NCBI GenBank assembly: GCA_015183035.1
Contig: JACZZP010000001.1
Span: 2,604,001 to 2,668,000, forward strand
DNA: 64,000 nucleotides
Source: Meloidogyne chitwoodi
Lineage: Eukaryota; Nematoda; Chromadorea; Rhabditida; Meloidogynidae
Direction of reading: 5' to 3'
In this document: positions 43,792-55,209 of the stretch, in pieces
How the letters are laid out: every line of letters begins with the position of its first letter
How positions within the stretch are numbered: the first letter of the stretch is position 1
Made by a program: the position numbers and the translations under genes
The notes under the pieces: model-generated
The model's database searches: none
Seen by the model: only the letters and a program-made list of their open reading frames with translations
Told to the model about the DNA's origin: nothing

Positions 43792-46700
43792 ATGAGTCGT
43801 CAATTTGGTCGTCTCGACGTTAAAGCTAGAACAATGAAATATGCTATATTAGACCCTGACATTGCTTCAAAATATGAAGACCTTGATGATGATGAAGGGA
43901 ATTCTTATGGATCAAAAAAGGTTTATTATTTAATTTAAATATATTTAAAATTAATTTTATTAGATTTCATATCGTAGAGAAGGTCCTCAATACAAAAAGA
44001 TGATTGGAATAATTGAAGGACATATAAGTAGAGGACAACAACAATCATCAAATGTTCGCATTGGTCCTTCTGGCCAAAATAGACGTGAAATGATTCATGA
44101 AATCACAGTAAATTTTAATTTATCTTTATTATAAAATTTGAACACATTTTCGGTTAAAAATGCTTCTCGTGCTGGAAAATATCTAGTTCTTAACCTTTTG
44201 GCTGAATCTGTCGATCGTTTTTTACCTATTGCTCCAAGAATGGATTCAAACGGAGATCTTCGATTTTCAATAATTTCCGAAGATGATGCTGAAGCAATTT
44301 GTGCAATGTCTAAACGAATAGCAGACAAACACAATCCTAATATGAAATATGTTATTTATAAAAAGAAAGTGCCTGCACCTTTTGAGACTTTGGGGACTTC
44401 ATCTAGAAATGTTATTTTGGTTAGTTTTTTTTAATTATTATTTTCTATTTTTATAGGAGTTTAGTGTAATTAAATTTGTCTTTTATTTATTTATCAGTCT
44501 TTAGAAAATTAGGACAATTATTTTTTATTCTATTAATGCCTGGGAAGATATGGTGTGGGGAAGTAAACCAAAGGATTCTTTCGTCGAAATTTTTAGATAT
44601 TTTAATCTTTTAAAAATTTATTTTTAAACATTTTAGGAAATATTAAAAACTCGCTACAATCAATTCACAAATTCATTGGACTTGAGCAGTTTTCAAAGTG
44701 ATACACTCTTCCAAAAACATAGCGAAACTCCACGTGGCCTTATTCACAATAGTGTTGTAGTAACAATTGCAGATTATGTTTCTCGTCATTTGGCAAATAT
44801 TAAAGGAATTAGACTCAATGTATTTTTTTAAATTAATTTATTTTAATTTAATTTTTAATTTAATTAGAACAACAATTTGCGTACATTAGATTTTGTTTCT
44901 TCTTTGGTTTATGCAGCACCTAATGTTGTTGAATTAGACATTGCTAATAATGCGGTTTTCTTTTAATTTTTAATTTATTTTTTAATTTTAAATTTCTAAG
45001 ATATCTCGAATTGAAGAAATTTCAAAACTTTCAACTTGGCAATTGGAAAGTGTACATTTTGAGAACAATGAATTTGTGATTGGTTTTCATGACAATTTTG
45101 CTGCTTATACAAAGTTATTTTTAATTTATTTTATTTTTAAAAATTGTGTTTTTAGAGCAATTCATGCTCACTTTCCTCTTGTTAGCTATTTGGATGGTGT
45201 TAGCGTTATTCCAGCAGCAACTCGTTCTGTTGGTTTTTCTTCTTCTCTTTCAATACCTAAATACAAGGTTTTCTTTTAAATTTTTAAATTTTAATTTTAA
45301 AAATTAAAAAAAGGCTGGTTACCACACAGATGAATCAATGAAAAAAATGGCAGAGAATTTTATTCTTGAATTTTTTGGTTTTTATGATGGTTTAGATCCA
45401 GAACAAAGCAGACAAAAATTAATTAATGCTTACGATGCTAATGTTTGTTTTTTTTTAAATTTTTTTTAATTTTTAAAAATTAATTTTAAGGCTACTTTCT
45501 CTTATTCAATGCATATTTTACCAGACACAAAATATATTGATAGAGGAGATCCGTAAGTTTTTTTTTAATTTATTTTTTGATTTGTAAGGGTAAAGGTACC
45601 TCCTGTAGAGGAAGTGGATTTTTTCTAAAAAAATTTTTTTTGTACTTAACCTAAATTTGTCTACATTTTTTCCCCATCAATATCCATGATAACCTTTTTT
45701 TTGCCCAATAATTTTATTTTTTTTTAAATTATTTTTTTAAAATAAATTTTATAAAGGTAAGGGAACACGTCTTATGAACTTGTCTTATTTTTTATTTAAT
45801 TTTTTTTTTCAAATAATTTAAATTTGTCTACATTTTTTCCTCTTCAACATCTGTGAGGACTTTATTTTGCCCAATAATTATATTTTTTTTTAAATTATTT
45901 TTTAAAATAATTTTATAAAGGTAAGGGAACACGTGCCATTGTGACTTCTCTTATTATTTTAATTTTATTTTTTTTTTAAATAATTTAAATTTGTCTACCT
46001 TTTTTCCTCTTTAAAGTCCATGATAACCCCTCTTTCCTCCAATAATTAATTTAAAAAAAATATAAATTTTTTTTAAATTAATTAAAAAAAGGACAGAGAG
46101 GGAAGAATGTGGGACTTGTCTTATTTATTTTTAAATTTAATTAATTTAATTTTTCTTTAATTTTTAAAGTGATGTATTTTCTCAATATGTACGTAATTCC
46201 CATAATATTATTATGCAACAAAAATGGCAATCTTTTCGTGATCGTCTTCTTTTTCGTGGACCAATGGATATTGCTGTAGCTTTGAGTAAATTGCCTAAAA
46301 CTGAACATGTTAAACAATCTTTTCTTTTGGATTTTAATTTTGTTTCGGTTTATTTTTTATTTTAATTTTAACTTTAAATTTTATTTTAAATTTTATAGAA
46401 CAATTTAATGGTCATTACTCTTCAAGGAATTTTTCGTGATGGTAAAAATCGAGTGGGCGAGGCGTTAAGTAATTCTATTGATTGTAAATTCTTTATTCGA
46501 CAATTTGCTATTATTCCTAAAACTGAAGGGTATTTTTTTAATTTAATTTTATTTTTTTTATATTTAAAAATATTTTTTTTCTTATATTTTTAATTTTTTT
46601 TATATACTCAAAAATTATTTTTTTATTTTATAAATATTTTTTGGGTGCCAAAGTGACCATCCAATATTTATATTGAATTTTATTGACCCCGTTTTTATTA

Positions 46701-47589
46701 TTTTTTAATTTTTAAATTTTTTTTCTCAATCCTATTGAAGGGTCTAGGGTGTGTCTTTACATACTTTGAGGATTTAAAAAAAAATTTTTTAAATTTTTTT
46801 TATTTATTAAATTAATTTAATTTTTAAAAATAAATAGATTGGCTATCCTTTCTGATATTCTACAAATTACACCAATAAGTACACAAAGAATGGAACATTA
46901 TAATAATTTATTAAAAAATGCTGCTACAAATGTAAAAGAATATTTTAATTTCTTAATTTTTTTTTAATATTTAAATATTTAAAAAAGAATAATAAGTCAC
47001 TCAAATATTATTTAATAATTTAAATTAATTAATTAATTTTAAAAGTCAATAACCACTCAACAATTGGATGGAATGGCTCCACCACCACCAAGTCCTCAAC
47101 AACAATTATTATCATTATCTTCTTCTTCTTCTTCTTTATTATTACAACAACCACAACAAGCATTATTAGCTGGAAATAGCTCTACTAATTTAATAAAAAA
47201 TGAAATGATAATTGAAGGAGGAGGAATATTACAGCAACAATCAACTTCTTCAACATCTTCAAATTTAAATAATAATAATTTATTTTTAAATAATGACTTG
47301 AACAATTCACGCAATGAAATGGTTAAACAATTTTGTGCATTTAGTGGAATGAAACCGGATTGGGCAGAAAAATGTTTACAAGACTGTGCTTGGAGTTGGG
47401 AGGTTTGTTGTGGGGAAATATTTTTTTTTAATTTTTAAAATTATTTTTTTAAATTTTTAAAATTATTTAATTTATTTAATTTTTAAAAATTATTTAAAAA
47501 ATAAAAAAATAAAAATTAATTTTTTTTAGGATGCAAGAAGAGCATTTACAACTATAAGAACACAAATACCACCAGAAGCTTTTTCATAA
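43792..47589 (+). CDS. nxf-1: NXF-family nuclear RNA export factor (TAP/NXF1-like), possibly damaged at one splice site
   Basis: Fourteen exons: 43792-43920, 43964-44107, about 44141-44419, 44637-44819, 44868-44954, 45001-45113, 45156-45267, 45314-45442, 45491-45552, 46170-46347, 46399-46529, 46838-46931, 47046-47402 and 47530-47589, about 685 residues. Domains in order: an RNP-like fold (VKNASRAGKYLVLNLL), leucine-rich repeats (LRTLDFVSSLVYAAPNVVEL), an NTF2-like domain (FILEFFGFYDGLDPEQSRQK...), a Gln/Ser/Pro linker, and a TAP-C UBA-like end (MVKQFCAFSGMKPDWAEKCL). NXF1 exports mRNA by binding nucleoporins. Between exons 2 and 3 there is no AG acceptor. The 33 bases 44108-44140 include an in-frame stop, and frame resumes if they are removed. 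Exons 4-8 are duplicated in inverted form at 42598-43349. An nxf-2-like identity is also possible. Confidence 0.8.
44662..45413. repeat. Right arm of the second inverted repeat (within NXF)
   Basis: Pairs with 42598-43349. The 1312-base interval between the arms (43350-44661) contains the NXF promoter and exons 1-3. Confidence 0.88.
45585..46110 (+). repeat. Three to four tandem copies of a roughly 165 bp repeat in NXF intron 9
   Basis: Each copy contains ggtaagggaacacg (or a variant), cttgtcttatt, atttgtctacattttttcc, ccatgataac and cccaataatt, in that order. The units have diverged by substitutions and short indels. Confidence 0.7.
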
Positions 47590-48136
47590 AAAAAATAAAT
47601 TAAATAAATAAATACATTTTTTGTATTATTAAATATATTTGAAATTGTTTCAATTAAAAAAATTAGATTTTTTTAAAATTTAAAAATGACAATAAAATTG
47701 AGATAATTATAAAAAAATTAATTTTTTTTTCTGAAATTTTAAATTAAATAAAAAAAAAACTAAATTTTAGGCCAAAAAATATATACACAATTTCTAATAT
47801 TATATTCATGGTAATATTTTCGTTTTTATTAAATACATGTTATCATACCGTCAATTTTTATGTGCTTTTATACTTTAAATAAACAGTTAACAAAAAACTT
47901 GTTTTTAATTTTAGAAAATAAACTTGAGAAAGTTTTCAAGTTTAAACTTGAAAACTATTTTTCTAGTGTAAAATTTGTTAAATTATATGTTGTATTTAAG
48001 TTTCATGTTTTATATCAAGTTTTTAAAGCTTTCAAGTTTACTCTTAATTTATCAATTTATCTAGATTACAAACTTAAAAAGCAAACAGATCAGAAACTTA
48101 AGTTTTCAATAAAAAAACAATCTTTTCGTTTCTCTC
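47590..48136. other. Convergent spacer with AAGTTT/AAACTTG repeats
   Basis: 3' ends of NXF and the muscarinic receptor gene. About 47920-48120 is dense in caagttt and aaacttg words and includes the perfect 22-base palindrome ttttcaagtttaaac + ttgaaaa near 47933-47954. This is the left border of that motif domain. An open frame here (47860-48153) is made of the repeat and is not a gene. Confidence 0.65.
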
Positions 48137-51100
48137 TCAACTTGTTTTTCTAAAATTTCCTCTTAAAATTTTCCAAAAAGCAGAGCGGAATTGACGATTT
48201 GCTTAAAACAAATTAATTTAATTCAATAAAATATAAAAATTACCTAAAGCATAAGCAAATGGATTTAATGAACTATTTAAATAACACATATAATAAGATA
48301 AATTATATAAAAACATTGGAATACAACTTTCTCTACAAAAACCGTACACAGTTGCCTAAAAATTAAAAAATTAATTTATTAAAATAACTTAAATATTAAA
48401 TTCTAAATATTTACCACAACATAATAAGGTGACCAAAGTATTGCAAAAAGTCCAACAATAAAAGTTATTGTACGAAATGCTTTTTGTGCACGTCTTTCTG
48501 CTTTTGTCTTTTTTCGGGCTTTTTGAAAAAATGAAATTGGGGAGAAAAGTGTTTGTAAAAATTTTGAAGAGGGATTATTTTGTTCGTTATTTTTTTCTTC
48601 TTCTGTTTTTTGGTTTAATTCTTTATTTTTTTCAATTAAATTTGTTGCTTCATTTTGTGGGGTAATAGAGTAGCGGGTGACCAAAAGTGTTGGAACCTGT
48701 TTTTGTTTTTGTTCTTGGGGGGCTGCAACAATATTTTTAGATGTGGTAGGTTGAGTTGATGAAGAAAAACTTAAAAACGTAATGGTTTTTCCTGATATTA
48801 AATTCAGAGAATAACCTTGAAAAACTTGAAAAAGAAGGCGAAAAATACATAGCCAAATTCTGTTTGCCATATTTAGAAATACTTTCATCATTGTCAGTCA
48901 AACCTAACCCACTCAGAATAAGCCCACTAAATTGTTGTTGTAACCTTCCCAACGCTTCTACTGTAACTTGAAGATAACTTTGAGATCCTTTTTGTTGTTT
49001 TTTAGGCTGTAAACGATGATGAATACTTCTTTGTCTTTTTCTTAAAGTAGCCCTTTTCCTTCTGCTACTACTAGCATTGCTACTGTTTGTTGGAGATTCA
49101 GAAATTTTTTGTGCAGTATCTTGTTTTGCTAAAACAGTAGGCGATAAATGTTGCAGAATATTACTGGAATCTCTTAAGTATAAAAATTAATTTATTTATT
49201 TTAAAAATGTTCTGATTTTTTAAGTTGTTTAAATTTAACTCTGATTTTTTAAGTTTGTTTAAATTTAATTCTAATTTTTTAAGTTTGTTTAAATTTAATT
49301 CTGATATTTTTTAATTTTGTTTAATTTAATTCTGATATTTTTTTTAAGTTTGATTAGATTTAATTCTAATATTTTTTAATAAATATTTAATTCTGATTGT
49401 AAACTTAAAATTTAAATGTTCAATAATACTGTTAACTAAGCTTAAATTTATTTAAAAATTAGTAACATTACTTCTCATGTATTAGAAATTTTTCACTTGA
49501 AACTGATTTTTGAGCAACAAAATCCTGCTTTGATTGTTTAATTTGAGCATAATCGTAAAAGTCTATTTTTGTTCTTCCAAGGCTGTTACACCTTAATATC
49601 TTGTTTTGATTGGATGCAAAAGGCAAAATATTTAATGAATTATGCCTCTGAAATTAAAATCGAAGTAATAAAATTTAAAAAAAAAGTCACCTTTATTTGC
49701 TTTAAATTTGATTTTAAATAAAAATCTTTTTGAAATTTGTCATTAGTTTTGGATATTATAGATGTTGATGACTGAAAAGGTGTTATTTCAGGACAAAAAT
49801 TTAAAAGTGATGTTAAACTTTCTTCATGAAAAACTTCTGTAGATAATGAATTAAATGGTAAAGAAATTAATCGGCCAAAATTCTTAAATTTTTAGATCAA
49901 TTGAGAGACTTAAAATTAATTTTTAAACAAACAATGTCTTGAGGAAAATCATCTAATAAATCAATATCTTCAGCATCAATAGCAAAAAAAGATTTGTTAA
50001 AAGGTTGATCTTCTACAACATTATCTAACACTATATAAGAATTTAAAATGATTTTTGCCAGTTAAAATTAAAATTTAAATATCGAGTGGACTGATGCTAA
50101 GCTTAAGCTTAAAAATATTCATATATTTAATTCTGATTATTATTCAAGCTTAAACTTAACATTTAATTCTGATTATTATTCAAGCTTAAACTTAACATTT
50201 AATACTGATTATTATTCAAGCTTAAACTTTATATTTTTCAAGTTTAATTCTGATATTATTCAAATTTAAGTTATTAATACAAACTTTAATGTTTCGCTAA
50301 TTTCCTTACATTTTTTATTCTCCTCTTCTACAGTTACTACTTCCATTGCATTTTTAATTGTACTATTATTATCTTCAGAAAGTCGCTCAAGTTGTGGTAT
50401 TTGTACTTTCAAGTGACAACGTTTGCCTAAAGCTGTTGATGAGTCTTCTTTAGCATTTAAATTATTTAAAGTAAAAACGCTGAATCCACGTCCTCGAAAA
50501 CGTTGTGAACTCTGAACAGCTTTGACCAAAATTCCAAAAGAACTTCTACGCCTTTCTGTTGTTTCTGTTGTAGAAAGCTGGAAAAATTATTTTTATTATT
50601 TTTTGAATATTTTTAAAACTGTATTATTAGTAGTATATCCACTATCTTTGACTTCAATAGTTGGTAGTTGCTGTTTTTTTGAATTTAAAGCTTCTTCTTG
50701 GTAACGCCTAGCATGAAGCATCAATCCAACACCTACCTAAATTTTGAAAAATAATTAATTTCATGATAAATAAATAAAAACTTGAGTCCCCAGTCTTTGA
50801 GTTAACAAAAGTGCAATATGTCGATGTTCCCTTGCTTTGCTTTTCTTTTCCAACTTTTTTGCTGCTTTATGAATTCCCTTTAAAATTATTTAATTATTAA
50901 ATTGTTTAAAGTTTACTTTATATAAAATAAGCATTGCTATTAATGTAGTCCAATAATAAGCCAAGTACATACTCATATTTACAATTGGATTAGCAAGAAA
51001 GGGGACAAAACACATTCCGTTAGATGTTGCTTGACTAAAAATAATTATAATTGTTTAGAACATAATAAAATTGTTTAAAAATAAACTTGATTTTACAAAA

Positions 51101-52119
51101 AAGTTTGTTACAAAAATAATCTTGTTCATAACAAAAATAAACTTGTTTATTACAAAAATAAATTTGTTTATTACAAAAATAAATTTGTTTTACAAAAATA
51201 AATTTGTTTTTACAAAAATAAAATTTAAAGTTTTATTTGAAAATTATTTATAAAAATACATTTGGTCTTCAATACTCGGCCATCCAAATATCATAAGACC
51301 AAAAATTAAACTTGGCAATAGCCAAGAACCAAAAATTAATATTTGGATGCGCATTGGTGTTTGCCATTTAATATAGGAAGCAGTATGGCAAACCTATAAA
51401 TTTAAATATTTATAATTATAAAATATAAATATTACAGAAAGATATCTATCTACTGTTATCAAAAGCACAGTTAAAATGGAAATTAAACAGAGAGTGTAAT
51501 CAAGAAAAAGCCATATCTCACAGGCAATAGCTCCAAGAGGCCAAAGATCACCTAAAGATATCAAAAATATTATTCATGAATTTATTAAAAATATTTAATT
51601 ATTCTAACCATTTATAACGTAGACTGTAAAGAAAGGGATCCCTTCAACTCCAATGATTAAATCAGAAACTGCCAATGAGACAATAAAACGATTGTTGAGC
51701 TTAAAAGAATATTTATTTACTATTGGATACAGTAAACATAGAAATTAGTATTGAAAAGCTATTTAAGCATGTTTTATAGTTTTTTTAAATAAAAAACTTG
51801 TTCATTACAAAAATAAATAAACTTGTTATTACAAAATAATAAACTTGTTCTTTACAAAAATAAACTTGTTTATTAAAAAATAAATTACAATGTCTATTAA
51901 AAAACAAACTTGTCTGCTAATAGAATGTTCAAGTCGATAAGCAAACAAAACAAGCGCATTTCCAAGTATAGTCCCAAGAGAAAGTCCACCCGCAACAAAC
52001 CAACCAATTGTCTTAAAAACTTTTATCTATTCAAAGTTTATTTAATTTTAATTAATCACTTGTATTATAGGATTATATGGAGGATTCCAATCTTCATTAG
52101 ATGTTTCATTTAATAACAT
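48137..52119 (-). CDS. Muscarinic-type G-protein-linked acetylcholine receptor (GAR-2/GAR-3 type)
   Basis: Sixteen minus-strand exons join in frame: 52060-52119, 51910-52011, 51609-51699, 51436-51551, 51260-51393, 50917-51034, 50782-50877, 50620-50736, 50310-50577, 49933-50030, 49691-49882, 49472-49647, 48826-49172, 48415-48791, 48244-48355 and 48137-48201, about 822 residues. Class A GPCR marks: TM1 [20 protein letters not shown]2 LAVSDLIIG, the amine-binding Asp in [10 protein letters not shown] (TM3), [17 protein letters not shown]4 [19 protein letters not shown]6 [18 protein letters not shown]7 [11 protein letters not shown], and a tail close to human muscarinic receptors ([16 protein letters not shown]). 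The third cytoplasmic loop is very long, near 450 residues, and Ser/Gln-rich. The extracellular start is short with an N-glycosylation site (NET). The 34-nt intron 48792-48825 is unusually short and its exact ends are uncertain. Confidence 0.9.
49195..49400. repeat. Tandem 'aagtttgtttaaatttaattctgatt' repeat in the gar intron
   Basis: Five copies of a 35-38 base unit lie in the intron between 49172 and 49472. They combine an aagttt core with a ttctgat word from the cagaat family. A related array (cttaaacttaacatttaat + tctgattattattcaag) is at 50100-50270. Confidence 0.7.
51065..51245 (+). repeat. Tandem 'ataaacttgtttattacaaaa' repeat in the gar intron
   Basis: Seven to eight copies of a 20-22 base unit fill most of the intron between 51034 and 51260. 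Related copies are at 51785-51910. Confidence 0.8.
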
Positions 52120-53326
52120 TTTTATTTTTAATAACTTTACATTAAAAAATTTTAAATTTTATAATGAAAATATAAAAAAATAAAAATATAATTTTTAATT
52201 ATTTTTTTGATTGCCTTATTTTCATATAAAAATTAATTGAAGCAAAAAATGAATTTTTCAACTAAATAGAGCAATTATTATTCATCTATAATGCCATAAA
52301 AATTAAAAAATAAAGTGTTCTAGTTCAATCAAGCATTAAAAAGGGCTTAAAAGGTTAAATTATTTAAAAACAAAAAAATTTTTTATTAAAAAAATATATT
52401 TATAAAATTTGAAAAATATTTAAGTCTATTTTAAATTAAAAATCAAAACTTTTTTTTTATTTATTTTTATTAAAGTTAAAAAAACGTTCATTTGATTTTA
52501 GCTAAATATTTATTTACATCAAATAAAAAAAGTCAAGTAAAAAAACAAAAATTTAATAAAAATACGTTTCCATTGCCCACGCTATTTATTCACTTCTTTC
52601 CTTTTTTTAAAGCTTCAGATAACAAAATTGGGCAATTTTAACAAAAGATTTTTATTTTATTTGTGACGAGAACAATTTTAATAAGTAAATAAAAAAGGCA
52701 ATCTTTTTTTTAAGTGACAAATAATGGATTTTAAAATAAGCTTTTTGCAAAAAAAAATATTTTTATAAGATAATTTGAAGAAAATTAAATAAATTAATAC
52801 ACAAAATACAAAAAAAGACGAATGAGAGAATTTTAAAATTTTTTCCATTTTTTTATATTTAATAAAAAATTTTAAAAATTTTCCAAAGTTTCAAAAAAAT
52901 TAACAAAGAAAATATTCCCTTTTTTAATCTTTTCTTTCTTTGATTTTTTTCCCCTCAAAATTCTTTATAATATTCATCAGAAAATTATTTAAATATAAGT
53001 CAGTTTTTGTGGGAAAACGGCACAGGCAAAATGTTAAGGGTCATCACTCTATTGATTATAGTTACATTCAAATTATTTTATATAAAAATAAACTTTTATC
53101 AAGTTTGTAAAAAACACGTTTATTTTATAAAGTTGTATTATAGGTTTATTTTTATATCAAGTTTGTAAAACAAGTTTATATTTTATATTAATATATCAAG
53201 TTGTAAAAAACAAGTTTATATTTTTATATTAAGCTGTATTGTTTATTTTTATATTAAATTGTAAAATTGCATGTTTGTGAAAAAAAGTTTATTTTTAGAT
53301 ATTTAAAATTATTAATTACATTAAAA
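52120..53326. other. Divergent spacer between the gar gene and the PBX gene
   Basis: AT-rich, presumably with both promoters. 53080-53280 carries repeated ttttatatcaagtttgtaaaa words of the AAGTTT family. No exon is seen. Confidence 0.55.
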
Positions 53327-54698
53327 ATGTCTCTTCCTAAATGTTCGGGAACTGATTTAATAAGTTTACTTGACAAATTAAAAGAGCAAACTCAAAAGTC
53401 TATAAATGCTTATACGAAGCCTGATAGAGAGGATTATGCTCTTAAACTAACGTAAGTGTTTATTTCGATTTTTAAAATTTTATTCTGATTTTTTTTATTT
53501 CTGTTATTTTCTTTAGTTGTGAGATAGTCAACAATCCATTTCATATGCCATTATTCCTTGTATTATCTGAAAGGAAGCAAATGAATGGTGTCAGATAATT
53601 ATAATAATAATACATATTTTTTATTATTTTGTAAATTTATTTAAATAGATTCAAAACGTCCAGTACCTTCTCCACAGACTTATTTATATGATCAAGAACT
53701 TCAACTTGATAATATGCTTGTTAGTTTATTTTTATTATAAAAAAAAATAAAAATTTTAGATACAAGAAAATATTATCAACAATAATCCCTCTTATGAGGT
53801 AAATAGATTATGTTCAACTAAAATTAGCAACAATAAACAAAAAACACAATTGTCAATAGCTGATGAAGAGTATATACAAGACAAACAACAACTCTCAGAT
53901 CAATTTCATAAGACAATAATGCAAATTGAAGGGGTAAATAAAAAAACTTGTTTTACAATTATTAAAAATTAAAAATAATTAAGTTTACAAACTTTCTTAA
54001 AAATAAACTTGTTTTAATTATAAAGAATAAACTTGTTCTTTACAATAAAAAATATTTTCTAAAAATTTATATTTAGCGTGCAGTTGAAATAACTCCAATG
54101 GTTCAAGGTTTGCTTCAGAAACATCGAATGATACGCCCAATCGCGCCATATGATATACAAGCAATGATTTGGAATTGTAATAAGAAATTTACAAAACTAA
54201 GAATTGAAATAAAAATGTCAGCATGTCAAGCTGCAATTGCTTTAACTGAAAAACTAGCTACAAATCCGTTAGTAATGATTAATTAAAATAATAATTTAAT
54301 TTTAACAATTATAGAAGAAAACGTCGAAATTTTTCTAAAGAAGTAGTACAAATATTAGACAATTACTATCAGGAAAATATTAATAATCCATATCCATCTG
54401 ACGATGATAAAAATGAATTGGCTAGAAAAACAGGCAAAATAAAAAATGGGTGCTATTGTAGTTTATGCGTCCAATGAACTTTTGTGCGTCCAAAGATCTT
54501 TGGACGCACAAAAGTTCATTGGACTCATATATACTACAATAGCACCAAAAAATGTTTTAATAATTAATTTTTTACTCGCTAAAATTGTAAGGTATAACAG
54601 TTTCACAAGTTTCCAATTGGTTTGGGAATAAGAGAATTCGTCATCGTGCACAGAAAAATAAGCTTTTAACACAAGAAAATACGCAAGGTTATGTTTGA
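53327..54698 (+). CDS. PBC-class TALE homeodomain transcription factor (PBX/extradenticle; CEH-20/CEH-40/CEH-60 type)
   Basis: Seven exons (53327-53451, 53517-53587, 53649-53719, 53760-53933, 54077-54267, 54315-54433, 54592-54698) give 285 residues. The N-terminal PBC region covers about residues 10-210 (CEIVNNPFHMPLFLVLSERK; LLQKHRMIRPIAPYDIQAMI). The homeodomain starts at RKRRNFSKEVVQILDNYY. It carries the TALE three-residue extension (NNPYPSDDDKNELARKTG) and helix 3 ITVSQVSNWFGNKRIRHR. PBC proteins bind DNA with Hox and Meis/UNC-62 partners. The protein is shorter than C. elegans CEH-20, with a compact tail. The intron inside the homeobox begins with GC (54434) and holds a 98 bp foldback element (54449-54546); removing it restores the motif exactly. 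Confidence 0.92.
54449..54546. mobile_element. 98 bp palindromic MITE with 8-base target duplication
   Basis: The element is an almost complete palindrome. Its 14-base ends are exact inverted repeats (ggtgctattgtagt / actacaatagcacc), and the middle pairs around aaagatcttt (54491-54500). It is flanked by the direct repeat aaaaaatg (54441-54448 and 54547-54554). An 8-base duplication is typical of hAT-like and Merlin-like DNA transposons. There is no coding capacity. It is inserted in the homeobox intron of the PBX gene. Confidence 0.85.
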
Positions 54699-55209
54699 GA
54701 AACAGATGTTTAAAAGTTTTAAAATGTAAGAGAAGCAAGTTTATGTTTATTATGCAATTATTTTGACATGTTTGTAAACATTTTATAATTATTTAAGTTT
54801 ACAATTATGTTTTACAATTGTTTTTACACTTTTATCAAGTTTATAAAATAAGTTTATTTTTACTATTTTATCAAGTTTGCAAAATAAATTAATTATTTTA
54901 ATTTAGAGATTATCAAGCTTGTAAACAGATTAAAATATAACTTGCACATATTTATTATTAAAATATCAAATATTAGTTTAGGTACTTATGAAATATTAGA
55001 AAATAATAATTTGTTTAAGTGAAGGATTAAATTCAATAATATTAAATAGAGTTAATTAATGTATTTAAGAGTGTAGCTAAGTTTCCATTCTTAATAAATA
55101 AGAAAAAACAATTTCACAAACTTAAAAATATATTATATTTAAGGAAACTTGACTTACTTAAAAATAGTTTAAAAAAATTTCTTTTTAATTGTTCTTTAAC
55201 ATTTTCTTC
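54699..55209. other. Convergent spacer with AAGTTT repeats
   Basis: 3' ends of the PBX gene and the Trp/Asn-rich gene. Words such as atcaagtttataaaata and aagtttgcaaaataa occur at 54725-54920. No exon is seen. Confidence 0.6.

Noticed and set aside
47860..48153. 97-codon open frame
   Set aside because: It is made of AAGTTT/AAACTTG repeats (Lys/Phe/Leu strings), lies between convergent genes and overlaps the last gar exon antisense.
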